A model generated the notes under the pieces. It saw only the letters and a program-made list of their open reading frames with translations, searched no databases and was not told the DNA's origin. From SELP01 sp035969385 (GTDB lineage: Bacteria > Pseudomonadota > Alphaproteobacteria > Rhodobacterales > Rhodobacteraceae), in the NCBI RefSeq assembly GCF_035969385.1, contig NZ_JAYKKJ010000001.1, positions 1 through 64,000 on the forward strand: a DNA stretch of 64,000 bases. Direction: 5' to 3'. A program made the position numbers and the translations under genes. Of this stretch, positions 53,931 through 62,651 are shown piece after piece. Position 1 is the first letter of the stretch, and the number at the start of each line of letters is the position of its first letter.

Positions 53931-54560
53931 TCAGGCGGTTTTCCACGCGAACCAGATCGCGACCCCGGCCAGCGCGAGCGCAAGCGTGCGGCGTACAATC
54001 CCGCTGCGCCGAGGGTCCTCCAGCAGCACACGCGCCGTTCCGGCAAGCAAGACAATTGCCGCGTGAATGCCTGTTGCGACCGCGACATAAATCGTGGACA
54101 GGGTCAGCGTCTGCGCGGTGACATTGGCAGTGGTCACAGTAAACCCCGGCAGAACGGCTATGTAGAAGACCGCGGCCTTGGGGTTCAGCAGATTGGTGAT
54201 CAGCCCTCGACGGAAATACCGCGCCAGCGTCGATCCCAATGGCGCGTGTTCGATATCCTCGTCCGCGCCGCGCCAGCCGTCCCATGCCAGCCATAGCAGG
54301 TAGATCACCCCGCCCCAACGCAAGGCCTGATAGAGCAGGTCCGAAGATGAAATGATCGCGGCCAGCCCCAGTGCGGCGGCAAGTCCGACCAACCCGAGCC
54401 CAAGCGCCACGCCCGCAACGGCGGACATCCCGGGCTTGCGCCCCTCGGTCGCGGCGACCAGCGCAAGGTAGGCCATGTTCGGCCCCGGCGTCAGTTCGAT
54501 CAGCGCCGAGGTCAGGGCGAAGGCCCCAACAGTTGCGAGCGGCAGCCCTGCTAGATCCAT
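53931..54560 (-). CDS. LysE/RhtB-family amino-acid exporter
   Basis: A 209-residue inner-membrane protein with about six hydrophobic segments, the family motif ELTPGPNMAYLAL near residues 22-34 and the NLLNPKAAVFYIAVLPGF loop. Family members export basic or neutral amino acids such as lysine, threonine or homoserine lactone. It overlaps the end of hemF by ten bases and is followed by a 44-codon ORF. Confidence 0.9.
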   Translation of the reverse strand: MDLAGLPLATVGAFALTSALIELTPGPNMAYLALVAATEGRKPGMSAVAGVALGLGLVGLAAALGLAAIISSSDLLYQALRWGGVIYLLWLAWDGWRGADEDIEHAPLGSTLARYFRRGLITNLLNPKAAVFYIAVLPGFTVTTANVTAQTLTLSTIYVAVATGIHAAIVLLAGTARVLLEDPRRSGIVRRTLALALAGVAIWFAWKTA

Positions 54561-55444
54561 TTGGCCAACGGCGGCAGCGACATCAGAACCGCATTCGCGT
54601 CATGCCCTGTCGCCAACCCGAATTTCGTGCCCCGGTCGTAGACAAGGTTATATTCGGCATAAAGACCGCGATGAACCAGCTGGGTCTCCTTGTCGGCCTC
54701 GGACCAGGGGGTATTTCGCCGCCGTTCCGTGACCGGCACAAATGCGGGCAGGAAGGCGCGGCCAATGTCCTGCGTCAGCGCGAAATCCTTTGCCCAGTCA
54801 CCGGTGCAGTGGTCATCCATGAAGATGCCGCCAACGCCACGGGCGCGGCCCCGGTGCGGGATATAGAAATATTCGTCGGCCCAGTCCTTCAGGCGGGGGT
54901 AAAGCTCGGCCCCATGCGGGTCGAGGTGCTGTTTCTGGACCGCATGGAAATGCGCGGTGTCCTCGTCGTATTCGATGCAAGGGTTCAGGTCAGACCCACC
55001 CCCGAACCACCACGCGCCGGGGGTCCAGAACATGCGGGTGTTCATGTGCACCGCAGGGGTATGCGGGTTCTGCATATGCGCGACCAGCGAAATGCCAGAG
55101 GCCCAGAATCGCGGGTCGGCCTCGATCCCCGGTACGCCACGGGCGGCCATTGCCTGCTGCGCGGCCTTGCCAAGGGTGCCATAGACGGTGGACACATTGA
55201 CCCCAACCTTTTCGAACACCCGGCCGCCGCGCATCACGCTCATCAGCCCGCCGCCCGCGTCGGACCCGTCGTCGCTGGCCCGTTTGGTTTCCGTCACCTC
55301 GAACCGGCCCGCGGGCAGGTCCGCGAACGGGCCTTCGGACTGGCTGTCCTCCAGCGCCTCGAAGGCCGCCACGATGTCATCTCGAAGCTGTCGGAACCAA
55401 TTGGAAGCGGTCGCCTTTTCGGTCTGCATCGCGGTCTCGGTCAT
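54551..55444 (-). CDS. hemF: oxygen-dependent coproporphyrinogen III oxidase
   Basis: A 297-residue enzyme that makes protoporphyrinogen IX using O2. Family segments SLVAHMQNPHTPAVHMNTRMFW, WWFGGGSDLNP, GVGGIFMDDH and EYNLVYDRGTKFGL are all present. ATG at 55444 has AAGGA eight bases upstream. Third tetrapyrrole gene in the window; an oxygen-independent HemN is not seen here. Confidence 0.96.
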   Translation of the reverse strand: MTETAMQTEKATASNWFRQLRDDIVAAFEALEDSQSEGPFADLPAGRFEVTETKRASDDGSDAGGGLMSVMRGGRVFEKVGVNVSTVYGTLGKAAQQAMAARGVPGIEADPRFWASGISLVAHMQNPHTPAVHMNTRMFWTPGAWWFGGGSDLNPCIEYDEDTAHFHAVQKQHLDPHGAELYPRLKDWADEYFYIPHRGRARGVGGIFMDDHCTGDWAKDFALTQDIGRAFLPAFVPVTERRRNTPWSEADKETQLVHRGLYAEYNLVYDRGTKFGLATGHDANAVLMSLPPLAKWI

Positions 55445-55543
55445 GGTCGGCTGTCCTTGATATTGTATAACCACGCCCTCTAGCATTCATTGGGGCAGGC
55501 TTCCACTGCCCGGTGGTCGCAGTTGCTGTCTCGGAGAGTTCCC

Positions 55544-55933
55544 ATGCGTAAGACCCTTTTGATCCTGCCTGTTCTTGGCATCCTTGCCGCCTGCGCCACC
55601 CCGCGCGAGGCTTGTATCAACGATGCGCGCCGCCAAGTGGCTCTTCTGGATCAGCAAATTACAACGACACAGGGCAACATCAGCCGCGGCTATGCGATTG
55701 CCACGGTGCAGGACGTGCGGGTGGTGAACGACGTTTGTCAGGGCACGAATGAGGACGGATCGACCTTCAGCTTCCCCTGCCAAAAGACTCGCGTCTTTGA
55801 CCGGCAGGAACCTGTGGCGATCAACGTGGCCGAGGAACGGGCAAAGCTGGCCGACCTGCAATCGCGGCGGGCCGCCGCCGAACGGGTTGCACAGGCCACC
55901 ATCCAGCAGTGCATCGCCACCCATCCGGAATAG
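55544..55933 (+). CDS. small cysteine-containing lipoprotein, unknown function
   Basis: A 129-residue protein with a lipoprotein signal (lipobox LAAC, cysteine near residue 17), then four further cysteines (ACIND, DVCQG, PCQKT, QQCIA) that could form two disulfides, and a helical C terminus (VAEERAKLADLQSRRAAAERV). GGAGAG precedes ATG by six bases. Divergent from hemF. No known domain recognised. Confidence 0.7.
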   Translation: MRKTLLILPVLGILAACATPREACINDARRQVALLDQQITTTQGNISRGYAIATVQDVRVVNDVCQGTNEDGSTFSFPCQKTRVFDRQEPVAINVAEERAKLADLQSRRAAAERVAQATIQQCIATHPE

Positions 55934-55936
55934 GGT

Positions 55937-56287
55937 TCAGGTAAACTCGACCCGATTGCCAAAGGGGTCGTCGGTGAAGAACCGCCGGCGATCTATCAGG
56001 GACGTATCCCACCTGACCTCGTGCCCCTCTGTGACAAGCCTTGTGGCGATTGCGTCAAGGTCAGGCACCCGGAAACAGGGGTGCGCCTTGCGCGCTGGGC
56101 TAAACGGTTCTTCCACGCCAAGGTGCAGGTCGACCTCTCCCGCCCGCAGCCAAAGCCCACCCCGACCGGCCAAGGCTTCGGGTTTCGGAAGCTCAGTCAT
56201 GCCAAGGATACCGACCCAGAAGGCGCGCGCGTCGTCCTCTCTGCCCTTTGGAATGGCAAGCTGCGTGTGATCGTAGGTCCAGTTCAT
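55937..56287 (-). CDS. VOC-family (glyoxalase-like) protein
   Basis: A 116-residue single VOC domain with HTQLAIPKG at the N terminus, LHLGVEEPF in the middle and DDPFGNRVEF at the C terminus; His7, His53-region and the final Glu are probable metal ligands. Function within the superfamily (lyase, dioxygenase, resistance) is not predictable. Its start overlaps the metallophosphoesterase stop by four bases, so they are co-translated. Confidence 0.83.
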   Translation of the reverse strand: MNWTYDHTQLAIPKGREDDARAFWVGILGMTELPKPEALAGRGGLWLRAGEVDLHLGVEEPFSPARKAHPCFRVPDLDAIATRLVTEGHEVRWDTSLIDRRRFFTDDPFGNRVEFT

Positions 56288-57033
56288 TCCGCGCGGGGCC
56301 ACAGAAGCGATCGCCCAGTTTCATGAACCGTGTGCCAATCGTCCCCGTCGAAATGCACAGGCACCAGCGGACGGCCATAGCCCGCCCCGCCGTCGATGTT
56401 GATCCGGTTGCCGTGGTGGGCCGGTTCGTCCAGCGCGGTATGTCCGTGGACGATCATGGTGCCGTGATCGCGCGTATCGTCCAGCCATCCGTTGCGAATC
56501 CAGATCAGGTCATCTTCAGCCTGATCGACCATCTCGATACCAGGGCGAATGCCCGCATGGACAAAGATTGCCGCCTCGGTCCGGTGCCACAGCGGACGGC
56601 TTTCCAGAAAATCGAGGTGGGTTTCGGGGACCTTGGCACGAGCTTCTTTCGCAATCTCGTCGACAAGGCCGGGGTCGCGGATTTCAGCGTCGGCATCGGG
56701 CAGGGTCACCCCGTAGGACCGCAGCGTATCGCGGCCACCCAGAGCGGGATGGAGCCAGCCCTTGCCCGATGCGATCTGCGGGTCGTCGATGACCCCGTCA
56801 CGGACAAAGCGGGTGAACATCCGGTCATGGTTGCCCCGCAGGACGGTCCAGTTCCGGCCCGCCTCAACGCCTGCGATCAGGGCGTCGATCACGCCGCGTG
56901 TATCCGGGCCACGGTCGGTATAATCGCCGACAAAGACCACCTCTGCCCCGGTGCCGCCATCTGTATGGATCAGCGCAAGTGCGCGGTCCATCTGTGTCTT
57001 CTGTCCGTGGATGTCGCCGACTGCGTAGATCAT
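56284..57033 (-). CDS. metallophosphoesterase (PPP-type phosphatase)
   Basis: A 249-residue phosphatase with the complete PPP motif set: GDIHG (6-10), GDYTDRGPD, RGNHD, VHAGIRPG and GHTALD. Such enzymes in bacteria dephosphorylate proteins or dinucleotide polyphosphates. AAAGG precedes the ATG at 57033. Coupled to the VOC gene. Confidence 0.88.
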   Translation of the reverse strand: MIYAVGDIHGQKTQMDRALALIHTDGGTGAEVVFVGDYTDRGPDTRGVIDALIAGVEAGRNWTVLRGNHDRMFTRFVRDGVIDDPQIASGKGWLHPALGGRDTLRSYGVTLPDADAEIRDPGLVDEIAKEARAKVPETHLDFLESRPLWHRTEAAIFVHAGIRPGIEMVDQAEDDLIWIRNGWLDDTRDHGTMIVHGHTALDEPAHHGNRINIDGGAGYGRPLVPVHFDGDDWHTVHETGRSLLWPRAE

Positions 57034-57115
57034 GGGGTCCGCCTTTCGGGGCCGGAATAGCACGCGTCAGACGGGTGGGGAACGCCCTCCGGATCAAGGC
57101 AGCCTTGCAGTGAGG

Positions 57116-57727
57116 TCAGGCCTGCGCCTCGACCTGCGGGTCCGGCAGGAACCGATAGGAATGGGTGTTGATGTCACCGCTCCACCGCCAAAGCGCGACA
57201 AAGCCTTCGGGGCCGGTGCGGAACGCGTGCGGCATCAGAGATGGATGGTGGATCATGTCGCCCGCTGGCCGGTGCCGGGTGTCGTCCCCTGCGGTCCAGA
57301 GGGCGGACCCCGCGAGGATCACATAGGTTTCATCCGCGTCGTGATTGTGCAGGCCGTAGTAGCTGTTCGGCGCCATATAGACGAGGCCGAGCCGGTGATC
57401 GGGGCAGGGAATCGGGCCGTCCGGACCCATCAGCGTCGCAACAGCGATGATGGCGGCGGCTGCGGCAGTCATCTGGTCCTGTACCGGGTTCACGCTCCAG
57501 TCGATCAGGTCATGGGTGGCAAGCGCGGCCCGTGCGGCCGGATGGTCCGACCCGGCCAGACAGGTCCGGATACCCAGGTCAAAGGCACAGGCTGACGGGG
57601 TGACGGGCATGTCGATGGCGGTCTGGGTCAGCGCGTTGGCGGCCGTTGCGCCTTCCGAACGTCCTTCGGCGCGGTAGACAGCGGCAAGCTCGTCCAGAAG
57701 GGCGGTAAATCGGGGTTGATAGGCCAT
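57116..57727 (-). CDS. cupin DMSP lyase family protein (DddQ-like)
   Basis: A 203-residue protein whose C-terminal half is a cupin: LHNHDADETYVILAG gives the HxHxxxExY metal motif and MIHHPSLMPHAFRT the second-strand histidine, with GFVALWRWSGD after it. Length, motif layout and the helical N-terminal half match DddQ-type dimethylsulfoniopropionate lyases of marine Rhodobacterales, which release dimethylsulfide and acrylate. GGAGGG precedes the ATG at 57727. No other DMSP gene is nearby, so activity on DMSP is probable, not certain. Confidence 0.75.
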   Translation of the reverse strand: MAYQPRFTALLDELAAVYRAEGRSEGATAANALTQTAIDMPVTPSACAFDLGIRTCLAGSDHPAARAALATHDLIDWSVNPVQDQMTAAAAAIIAVATLMGPDGPIPCPDHRLGLVYMAPNSYYGLHNHDADETYVILAGSALWTAGDDTRHRPAGDMIHHPSLMPHAFRTGPEGFVALWRWSGDINTHSYRFLPDPQVEAQA

Positions 57728-57832
57728 GTCGCCCTCCGGCAACTCAATGCCTGAGGGTTGCGCGAGCGGGCGGCGCGGTCTGACACTGTCACGACATCGG
57801 CGGGTCGAAAACGGGAAGCCTGAAAACGACAC

Positions 57833-57855
57833 GAGCCGCCCGGTCTGGGCGGCTC
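57833..57855 (-). terminator. serA terminator
   Basis: Perfect 9-bp stem GAGCCGCCC / GGGCGGCTC with a 5-base loop about 20 bases after the serA stop; a T tract (GTCGTTTTC) follows a few bases later on the minus strand. Confidence 0.7.
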
Positions 57856-57875
57856 GGTCAGGGGTATCGGGTGGA

Positions 57876-59471
57876 TCAGGCCACGTCGAAGGTCAGCGGC
57901 TTGATCTGCCGAAACATGCCCGTCGATTCCAACTTGGCGATGACCGGGGCCGGAACCGGATCGTCGACGTAGAGAAGCGCGATCGCCTCGCCATTCCGGG
58001 CGGCGCGGCCAAGGGTAAAGTTGGCGATGTTGACGCCGTTCTCGCCCATGGTCTGACCAAGGGTGCCGATGATGCCCGGCACGTCCTCGTTGGTCGTGTA
58101 CAGCATGTTCGCGCCGACCTCGGCATCGATGTTGATGCCCTTGATCTGGATGAAGCGCGGCTTGCCATCGCTGAACACTGTGCCCGCGATAGAGCGTTCC
58201 CGTTCGGCGGTGACAACCGTGACCTTCACATAGCCCTCGAAAGCGCCGGACTGGTCCTGCTTGGTCGTGGAAATCTGGACGCCGCGTTCCTTGGCCATGA
58301 CCGGGGCCGACACCATGTTCGTGTCCGGGTTCGTCTTCTTCATGATCCCGGCGATGGTCGCGGCGGTCAGGGCCTTGAGGTTCATCTCGGAGGCTTCACC
58401 GTCAAACAGGATGTTGATCGCCTTGATCGGCTCGTCCGTCATCTGGCCGATGAAGTTGCCCAGATGGCCCGAGAGCTTGATCCATGGGCCCATGACCTTG
58501 GCCTCTTCGGCGGTGACGGAGGGCATGTTCAGCGCGTTTTGCACCGCGCCCGTCAGCAGGTAGTCGGCCATCTGCTCGGCGACCTGAAGGGCGACGTTTT
58601 CCTGCGCCTCGGTCGTGGCCGCGCCAAGGTGCGGGGTGCAAACCACGTTGGGCAGGTTGAACAGCGGGTTTTCCTTGGCCGGTTCCTCCGCAAAGACGTC
58701 GAAGGCGGCGGCGGCGACATGGCCCGACTTCAGCAGGTCGGCAAGGGCGGCTTCGTCCACCAGACCACCACGGGCGCAGTTGACGACGCGAACGCCCTTC
58801 TTGGTCTTTTCAAGGTTCTCACGGCTGAGGATGTTGCGGGTCTGGTCGGTCAGCGGCACGTGCAGGGTGATGAAATCGGCCCGCTTCAGCAACTCTTCCA
58901 GATCCACCTTTTCCACGCCGATTTCGGTGGCGCGCTCCTCGGACAGGAAGGGGTCGTAGGCGACGACCTTCATCTTCAGACCAAGGGCGCGGTTGCAGAC
59001 GATCGACCCGATGTTGCCCGCACCGATCACGCCAAGGGTCTTGCCGGTCAACTCGACCCCCATGAATTTCGATTTTTCCCATTTGCCAGCATGGGTCGAG
59101 GCGCTGGCCTCGGGAATCTGGCGGGCGGCGGCGAACATCATCGCGATGGCATGTTCGGCGGTGGTGATCATGTTGCCGAAGGGGGTGTTCATCACGATGA
59201 TCCCCTTCTTCGATGCCTCAGGGATATCGACGTTGTCGACCCCGATCCCGGCGCGGCCGATGACCTTGAGATTGTCGGCGGCGGCGATGATCTTTTCGGT
59301 CACCTTCGTGGCCGAACGGATGGCAAGGCCGTCATATTGGCCGATGACTTCAAGAAGCTTGTCCTTGTCCTTGCCAAGTTCGGGCTGGAAATCGACGTCA
59401 ATGCCACGATCACGGAAGATCTGGACGGCGGCTTCGGACAGCTTGTCGGAAATAAGTACGCGGGGGGCCAT
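57876..59471 (-). CDS. serA: D-3-phosphoglycerate dehydrogenase
   Basis: A 531-residue enzyme of the long (type 1) form: substrate domain, NAD-binding GVIGAGNIGS near residue 148, catalytic Arg in NCARGG, Glu/His region (VVCTPHLGAATTEAQ), an ASB domain and a C-terminal ACT domain (VPGIIGTLGQTMGENGVNIA) that usually senses serine. It starts the phosphorylated serine pathway. ATG at 59471 has AAAGGA upstream. It lies 91 bases after serC with two palindromic repeats between. Confidence 0.96.
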   Translation of the reverse strand: MAPRVLISDKLSEAAVQIFRDRGIDVDFQPELGKDKDKLLEVIGQYDGLAIRSATKVTEKIIAAADNLKVIGRAGIGVDNVDIPEASKKGIIVMNTPFGNMITTAEHAIAMMFAAARQIPEASASTHAGKWEKSKFMGVELTGKTLGVIGAGNIGSIVCNRALGLKMKVVAYDPFLSEERATEIGVEKVDLEELLKRADFITLHVPLTDQTRNILSRENLEKTKKGVRVVNCARGGLVDEAALADLLKSGHVAAAAFDVFAEEPAKENPLFNLPNVVCTPHLGAATTEAQENVALQVAEQMADYLLTGAVQNALNMPSVTAEEAKVMGPWIKLSGHLGNFIGQMTDEPIKAINILFDGEASEMNLKALTAATIAGIMKKTNPDTNMVSAPVMAKERGVQISTTKQDQSGAFEGYVKVTVVTAERERSIAGTVFSDGKPRFIQIKGINIDAEVGANMLYTTNEDVPGIIGTLGQTMGENGVNIANFTLGRAARNGEAIALLYVDDPVPAPVIAKLESTGMFRQIKPLTFDVA

Positions 59472-59494
59472 GTCTGGTCCTTTCATTGGGCGGG

Positions 59495-59559
59495 GGTGGG
59501 TTGAAACCCACCTTACGGTTCAGGGGTATGGGGGTAGGGTGGGCCAAGGCCCACCTTAC
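59495..59559. repeat. two tandem REP-like palindromes between serC and serA
   Basis: Unit 1 (59495-59512) is GGTGGGTT-GA-AACCCACC and unit 2 (59538-59555) is GGTGGGCC-AA-GGCCCACC; both are followed by TTACG in the same orientation. Unit 2 extends to GTAGGGTGGGCC / GGCCCACCTTAC. They share one design with compensating changes in the stem (TT/AA versus CC/GG). Such short imperfect palindromes resemble repetitive extragenic palindromes. Confidence 0.75.
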
Positions 59560-59562
59560 GCA

Positions 59563-60717
59563 TCATGCAGCGTCGGACAGCGCTTCGATCTCGGCGGCAA
59601 AGGCCCATTCGAGCCAGGGCAGCATCGCCTCGATATCGGCAGTTTCCACGGTGGCACCACACCAGATCCGCAGACCGGCGGGAGCGTCGCGGTAGGCGCC
59701 GATATCCAACGCGATGTTTTCCGCCTCCAGCCGCTTGGCAACCGCCTTGGCAAAGGCCGCGCCATCGGTGATCCGATCGTCGGTGAACTTCAGGCAGACG
59801 CTGGTATTGGACCGGGTGGCCTTGTCATTGGCAAGGTTGGCGATCCAGTCGCGGCTGGCGCAGAAATTCCAGACGGCGCGGGCGTTCGCATCGGCCCGGT
59901 GGATCAAGGCGTCCAGCCCGCCGATGGACTTGGCCCATTTCAGCGCGAACAGGTAGTCCTCGACCGCCAGCATCGACGGGGTGTTGATGGTCTCGCCGCG
60001 GAAGATACCTTCGATCAGCTTTCCACCCTTCGTCATGCGGAAGATCTTCGGCATGGGCCAGGCGGGGGTATAGCTTTCGAGCCGTTCAACGGCACGAGGG
60101 CTGAGGATCAGCATACCGTGGGCCGCTTCACCGCCCATAACTTTCTGCCAGGAGAAGGTCACCACATCCAGCTTGTCCCAGGGCAGATCCTGCGCAAAGG
60201 CGGCGCTGGTTGCGTCGCAGATGGTCAGACCCTTGCGGTCCGACGGGATTACTTCGCCCGACGGCACACGCACGCCCGAGGTGGTGCCGTTCCAGGTGAA
60301 GACCACATCGTTGTCGTAGTTGAGCGACGACATATCGACGATATCGCCATAGTCGGCGGTGTGGGCTGTCGCCTCGATCTTGAGCTGCTTGACCACATCG
60401 GTGACCCAGCCAGCCCCAAAGCTTTCCCAAGCGACCATTTCCACAGGCCGTTCACCCAGAAGCGACCACATCGCCATTTCGACGGCGCCGGTATCCGAGG
60501 CCGGAACGATGCCGATCCGGTAGTCAGACGGAACCCCAAGGATTTCAGCGGTCAGGTCGATCGCCTCTTTCAGCTTGGCCTTGCCGACTGCGGCACGGTG
60601 CGACCGGCCCAGTGGGGCGTCACCAAGCGCGGCAAGATTCCATGTGGGGGGTTTGGTGCAGGGGCCAGAAGAAAAGCGCGGATTTTCCGGGCGCGCAGCC
60701 GGTTTGGTCAAAGCCAT
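59563..60717 (-). CDS. serC: phosphoserine transaminase
   Basis: A 384-residue PLP enzyme of the longer alphaproteobacterial SerC type. The Schiff-base lysine lies in TFSWQKVMGGEAAHG; NPRFSSGPCTKPP at the N terminus and NTPSMLAVEDYL are typical. It makes 3-phosphoserine and also serves B6 synthesis. ATG at 60717 follows at once on a hairpin whose loop carries the Shine-Dalgarno. Same strand as serA, which lies downstream. Confidence 0.95.
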   Translation of the reverse strand: MALTKPAARPENPRFSSGPCTKPPTWNLAALGDAPLGRSHRAAVGKAKLKEAIDLTAEILGVPSDYRIGIVPASDTGAVEMAMWSLLGERPVEMVAWESFGAGWVTDVVKQLKIEATAHTADYGDIVDMSSLNYDNDVVFTWNGTTSGVRVPSGEVIPSDRKGLTICDATSAAFAQDLPWDKLDVVTFSWQKVMGGEAAHGMLILSPRAVERLESYTPAWPMPKIFRMTKGGKLIEGIFRGETINTPSMLAVEDYLFALKWAKSIGGLDALIHRADANARAVWNFCASRDWIANLANDKATRSNTSVCLKFTDDRITDGAAFAKAVAKRLEAENIALDIGAYRDAPAGLRIWCGATVETADIEAMLPWLEWAFAAEIEALSDAA

Positions 60718-60775
60718 TATCTGATACCCTCTCAGATATTCGCCCCTCGTTGGGGAGGGGTGTCCCAAGGCCGGA
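60718..60775 (-). ncRNA. serC leader RNA (5' UTR element)
   Basis: Directly before the serC ATG a perfect 7-bp hairpin (TATCTGA / TCAGATA, 60718-60738) presents GAGGG in its loop as the ribosome binding site. Upstream a second hairpin (CCCCTC / GAGGGG, 60743-60760) has a 5' arm that could instead pair with the GAGGGT of the first loop. A conserved serC leader motif is known in Alphaproteobacteria (Rfam serC family); this element has the right place and features. The ligand or signal is unknown. Confidence 0.65.
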
Positions 60776-60902
60776 GATACGGGGGGCAGAGGGCTTTCAC
60801 AACGGGCAAAATGCGGCTAGACCGCCGGTTGAGGTGCGAAATGCGACCCTTGGCGACTACGATCGGAAACTTGCATCCGCATCCGGGAAGGCGGGACACG
60901 GC

Positions 60903-61754
60903 GTGAATTGGGTGTTGAAGAAACTGACCGAGTCGCTGTCGGACCCGTTCCGGGATATTCCGCAAAAGCCCGACTACCACGCCCAGATTCTTGCCATGCC
61001 AGCGCCGGAACGCCGCTATGCCATGTTCTTTACGCCGCGCAGTGGATCGTCTCGTCTGACGGAACTTGCCGATCAGACAAAGGTGCTTGGCCGACCGGGA
61101 GAAATCTTCAATCCCGCCCTCCTTCCCAAGATCGCCGGGCATTACGGCGCAAAGAATATGGGCGACTATGTTGACCTTCTGAGCCGGGCCCGGAACCACG
61201 GGGGGACATTCGGGTGCCAGATCACTTATTCGCAGATCCTGTCGCGGTTCCGAACAGGACATAGGTTCCTCGTCGCGACGGACCCCACCCACGTCATGTG
61301 GTTGTGCCGGGAGGATATCGTTGCGCAGGCAGTGTCGATCAGCCGTATGCGGCAGACCCGGCTGGGCCACGCGACCGCAGCAACGGCAGCGATCGAAGCA
61401 GATGCAGAGGCGCTGTTTGTCTACGATCCGCGTGCGATCCGGCGGATCATCCGGTTTCTGCGCTGGATGGAAACCCGGACAGAGGCGCTGTTTCACCGAA
61501 AAGGGCTGCAACCGCTGCGGCTGAGTTATGAACAGTGTATCGCCCACCCGCCGACAACCGTCCTTGCGGCAATGGCCGGGCATCTGGGGGTTGATCTGGA
61601 CCCCGACGTCGAAATCGTCGAAAAGCACCGGAAATTGTCCGGAAGCAAAGGACGCAGTTTCGCCGAGCAATTCCGGGCCGAGAACGCCGATTTTGTCGCT
61701 CGCGTGGAACGGCAGCGGGCCCCGATGCTTGCGCGCCTCACCGACCTGGGCTGA
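60903..61754 (+). CDS. Stf0-family sulfotransferase
   Basis: A protein of about 283 residues with the PAPS-binding loop MFFTPRSGSSRLTELA near the N terminus and the Stf0-like GRPGEIFNP, FLVATDPTHVMWLCREDIVAQAVS and LRLSYEQCIAHP segments. Stf0 enzymes sulfate trehalose and other small glycans; the acceptor here is unknown. GTG at 60903 (NWVLKKLTESL) follows a GGAAGGCGGG stretch; a GTG at 60834 would extend into the serC leader region. Twelve bases upstream of serB, so co-transcription is likely. Confidence 0.8.
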   Translation: MNWVLKKLTESLSDPFRDIPQKPDYHAQILAMPAPERRYAMFFTPRSGSSRLTELADQTKVLGRPGEIFNPALLPKIAGHYGAKNMGDYVDLLSRARNHGGTFGCQITYSQILSRFRTGHRFLVATDPTHVMWLCREDIVAQAVSISRMRQTRLGHATAATAAIEADAEALFVYDPRAIRRIIRFLRWMETRTEALFHRKGLQPLRLSYEQCIAHPPTTVLAAMAGHLGVDLDPDVEIVEKHRKLSGSKGRSFAEQFRAENADFVARVERQRAPMLARLTDLG

Positions 61755-61766
61755 AGAAAGAACACA

Positions 61767-62651
61767 ATGACCCATTCGCATATCGTCACCCTGCTGACCA
61801 ACCCCGCCAATCCCGCACTCGACCCCGCGTTGGTCGAGGCCCTGCGCAACGCCTGGGGCGGTGGCGAAGCGCGCTGGCTTTCCGTGGACGAAGCTGCGGA
61901 ATTTGGTGTTCCGCAAGTTCCCGGCAATGCCGAGGAGATCTGGGCCAGTCTTCAGGATCAGCGGGTGGACCTTGTGATCCTGCCCGCCGAAGGGCGGCGC
62001 AAGAAGATGCTTCTGGCGGATATGGACAGCACCATGATCCAGCAGGAATGCATCGATGAATTGGCCGCCGAGGCGGGTGTCGGCCCACGCGTGGCCGAGA
62101 TCACGGCCCGGGCCATGAATGGCGAGTTGGACTTCGAAGGGGCGCTGATCGAACGGGTCGGTCTTTTGGCCGGGTTGGATGAGGCGATCATCGACCATGT
62201 TCTGAAAACCCGGATCACCCATATGCCGGGCGGGCGGGCGCTCTTGGCGACGATGAAGGCGGACGGCGCCTATGCGGCGCTGGTGTCGGGTGGGTTCACA
62301 TCCTTCACCGCAAGGGTGGCGGCGGACCTTGGGTTCGACGAAAACCGCGCCAACACGCTGCTGACCGAAAACGGCAAGCTGACGGGCAAGGTCGGAATGC
62401 CGATCCTTGGGCGCGAGGCCAAGGTGCAGGCCTTGGAAGAGATCACCGCCCGTCTCGGACTGTCAGAAGCCGATGTGCTTGCCGTGGGGGATGGGGCCAA
62501 TGATCTGGGGATGCTGACACGCGCGGGCACGGGCGTTGCCCTGCACGCCAAACCCAGCGTGCAGGCCCAATGCGATGTGCGGATCAATCACGGCGACCTG
62601 ACGGCCCTTTTGTATGTTCAGGGCTATACCAAGAGCGACTTCGCGGCCTAG
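61767..62651 (+). CDS. serB: phosphoserine phosphatase
   Basis: A 294-residue HAD phosphatase, the last step of serine synthesis. Nucleophile Asp85 and Asp87 in LLADMDSTMIQQE, VSGGFTSFT, the lysine in KLTGKVGMPILGREAK and GDGANDLGML complete the HAD motif set. An N-terminal ACT-like region of about 80 residues precedes them. It converges with rsgA (4-base CTAG overlap). Confidence 0.95.
   Translation: MTHSHIVTLLTNPANPALDPALVEALRNAWGGGEARWLSVDEAAEFGVPQVPGNAEEIWASLQDQRVDLVILPAEGRRKKMLLADMDSTMIQQECIDELAAEAGVGPRVAEITARAMNGELDFEGALIERVGLLAGLDEAIIDHVLKTRITHMPGGRALLATMKADGAYAALVSGGFTSFTARVAADLGFDENRANTLLTENGKLTGKVGMPILGREAKVQALEEITARLGLSEADVLAVGDGANDLGMLTRAGTGVALHAKPSVQAQCDVRINHGDLTALLYVQGYTKSDFAA

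Noticed and set aside
60612..60902. N-terminal extension of the Stf0 sulfotransferase
   Set aside because: It covers serC and its leader on the other strand; the conserved domain begins after 60903.
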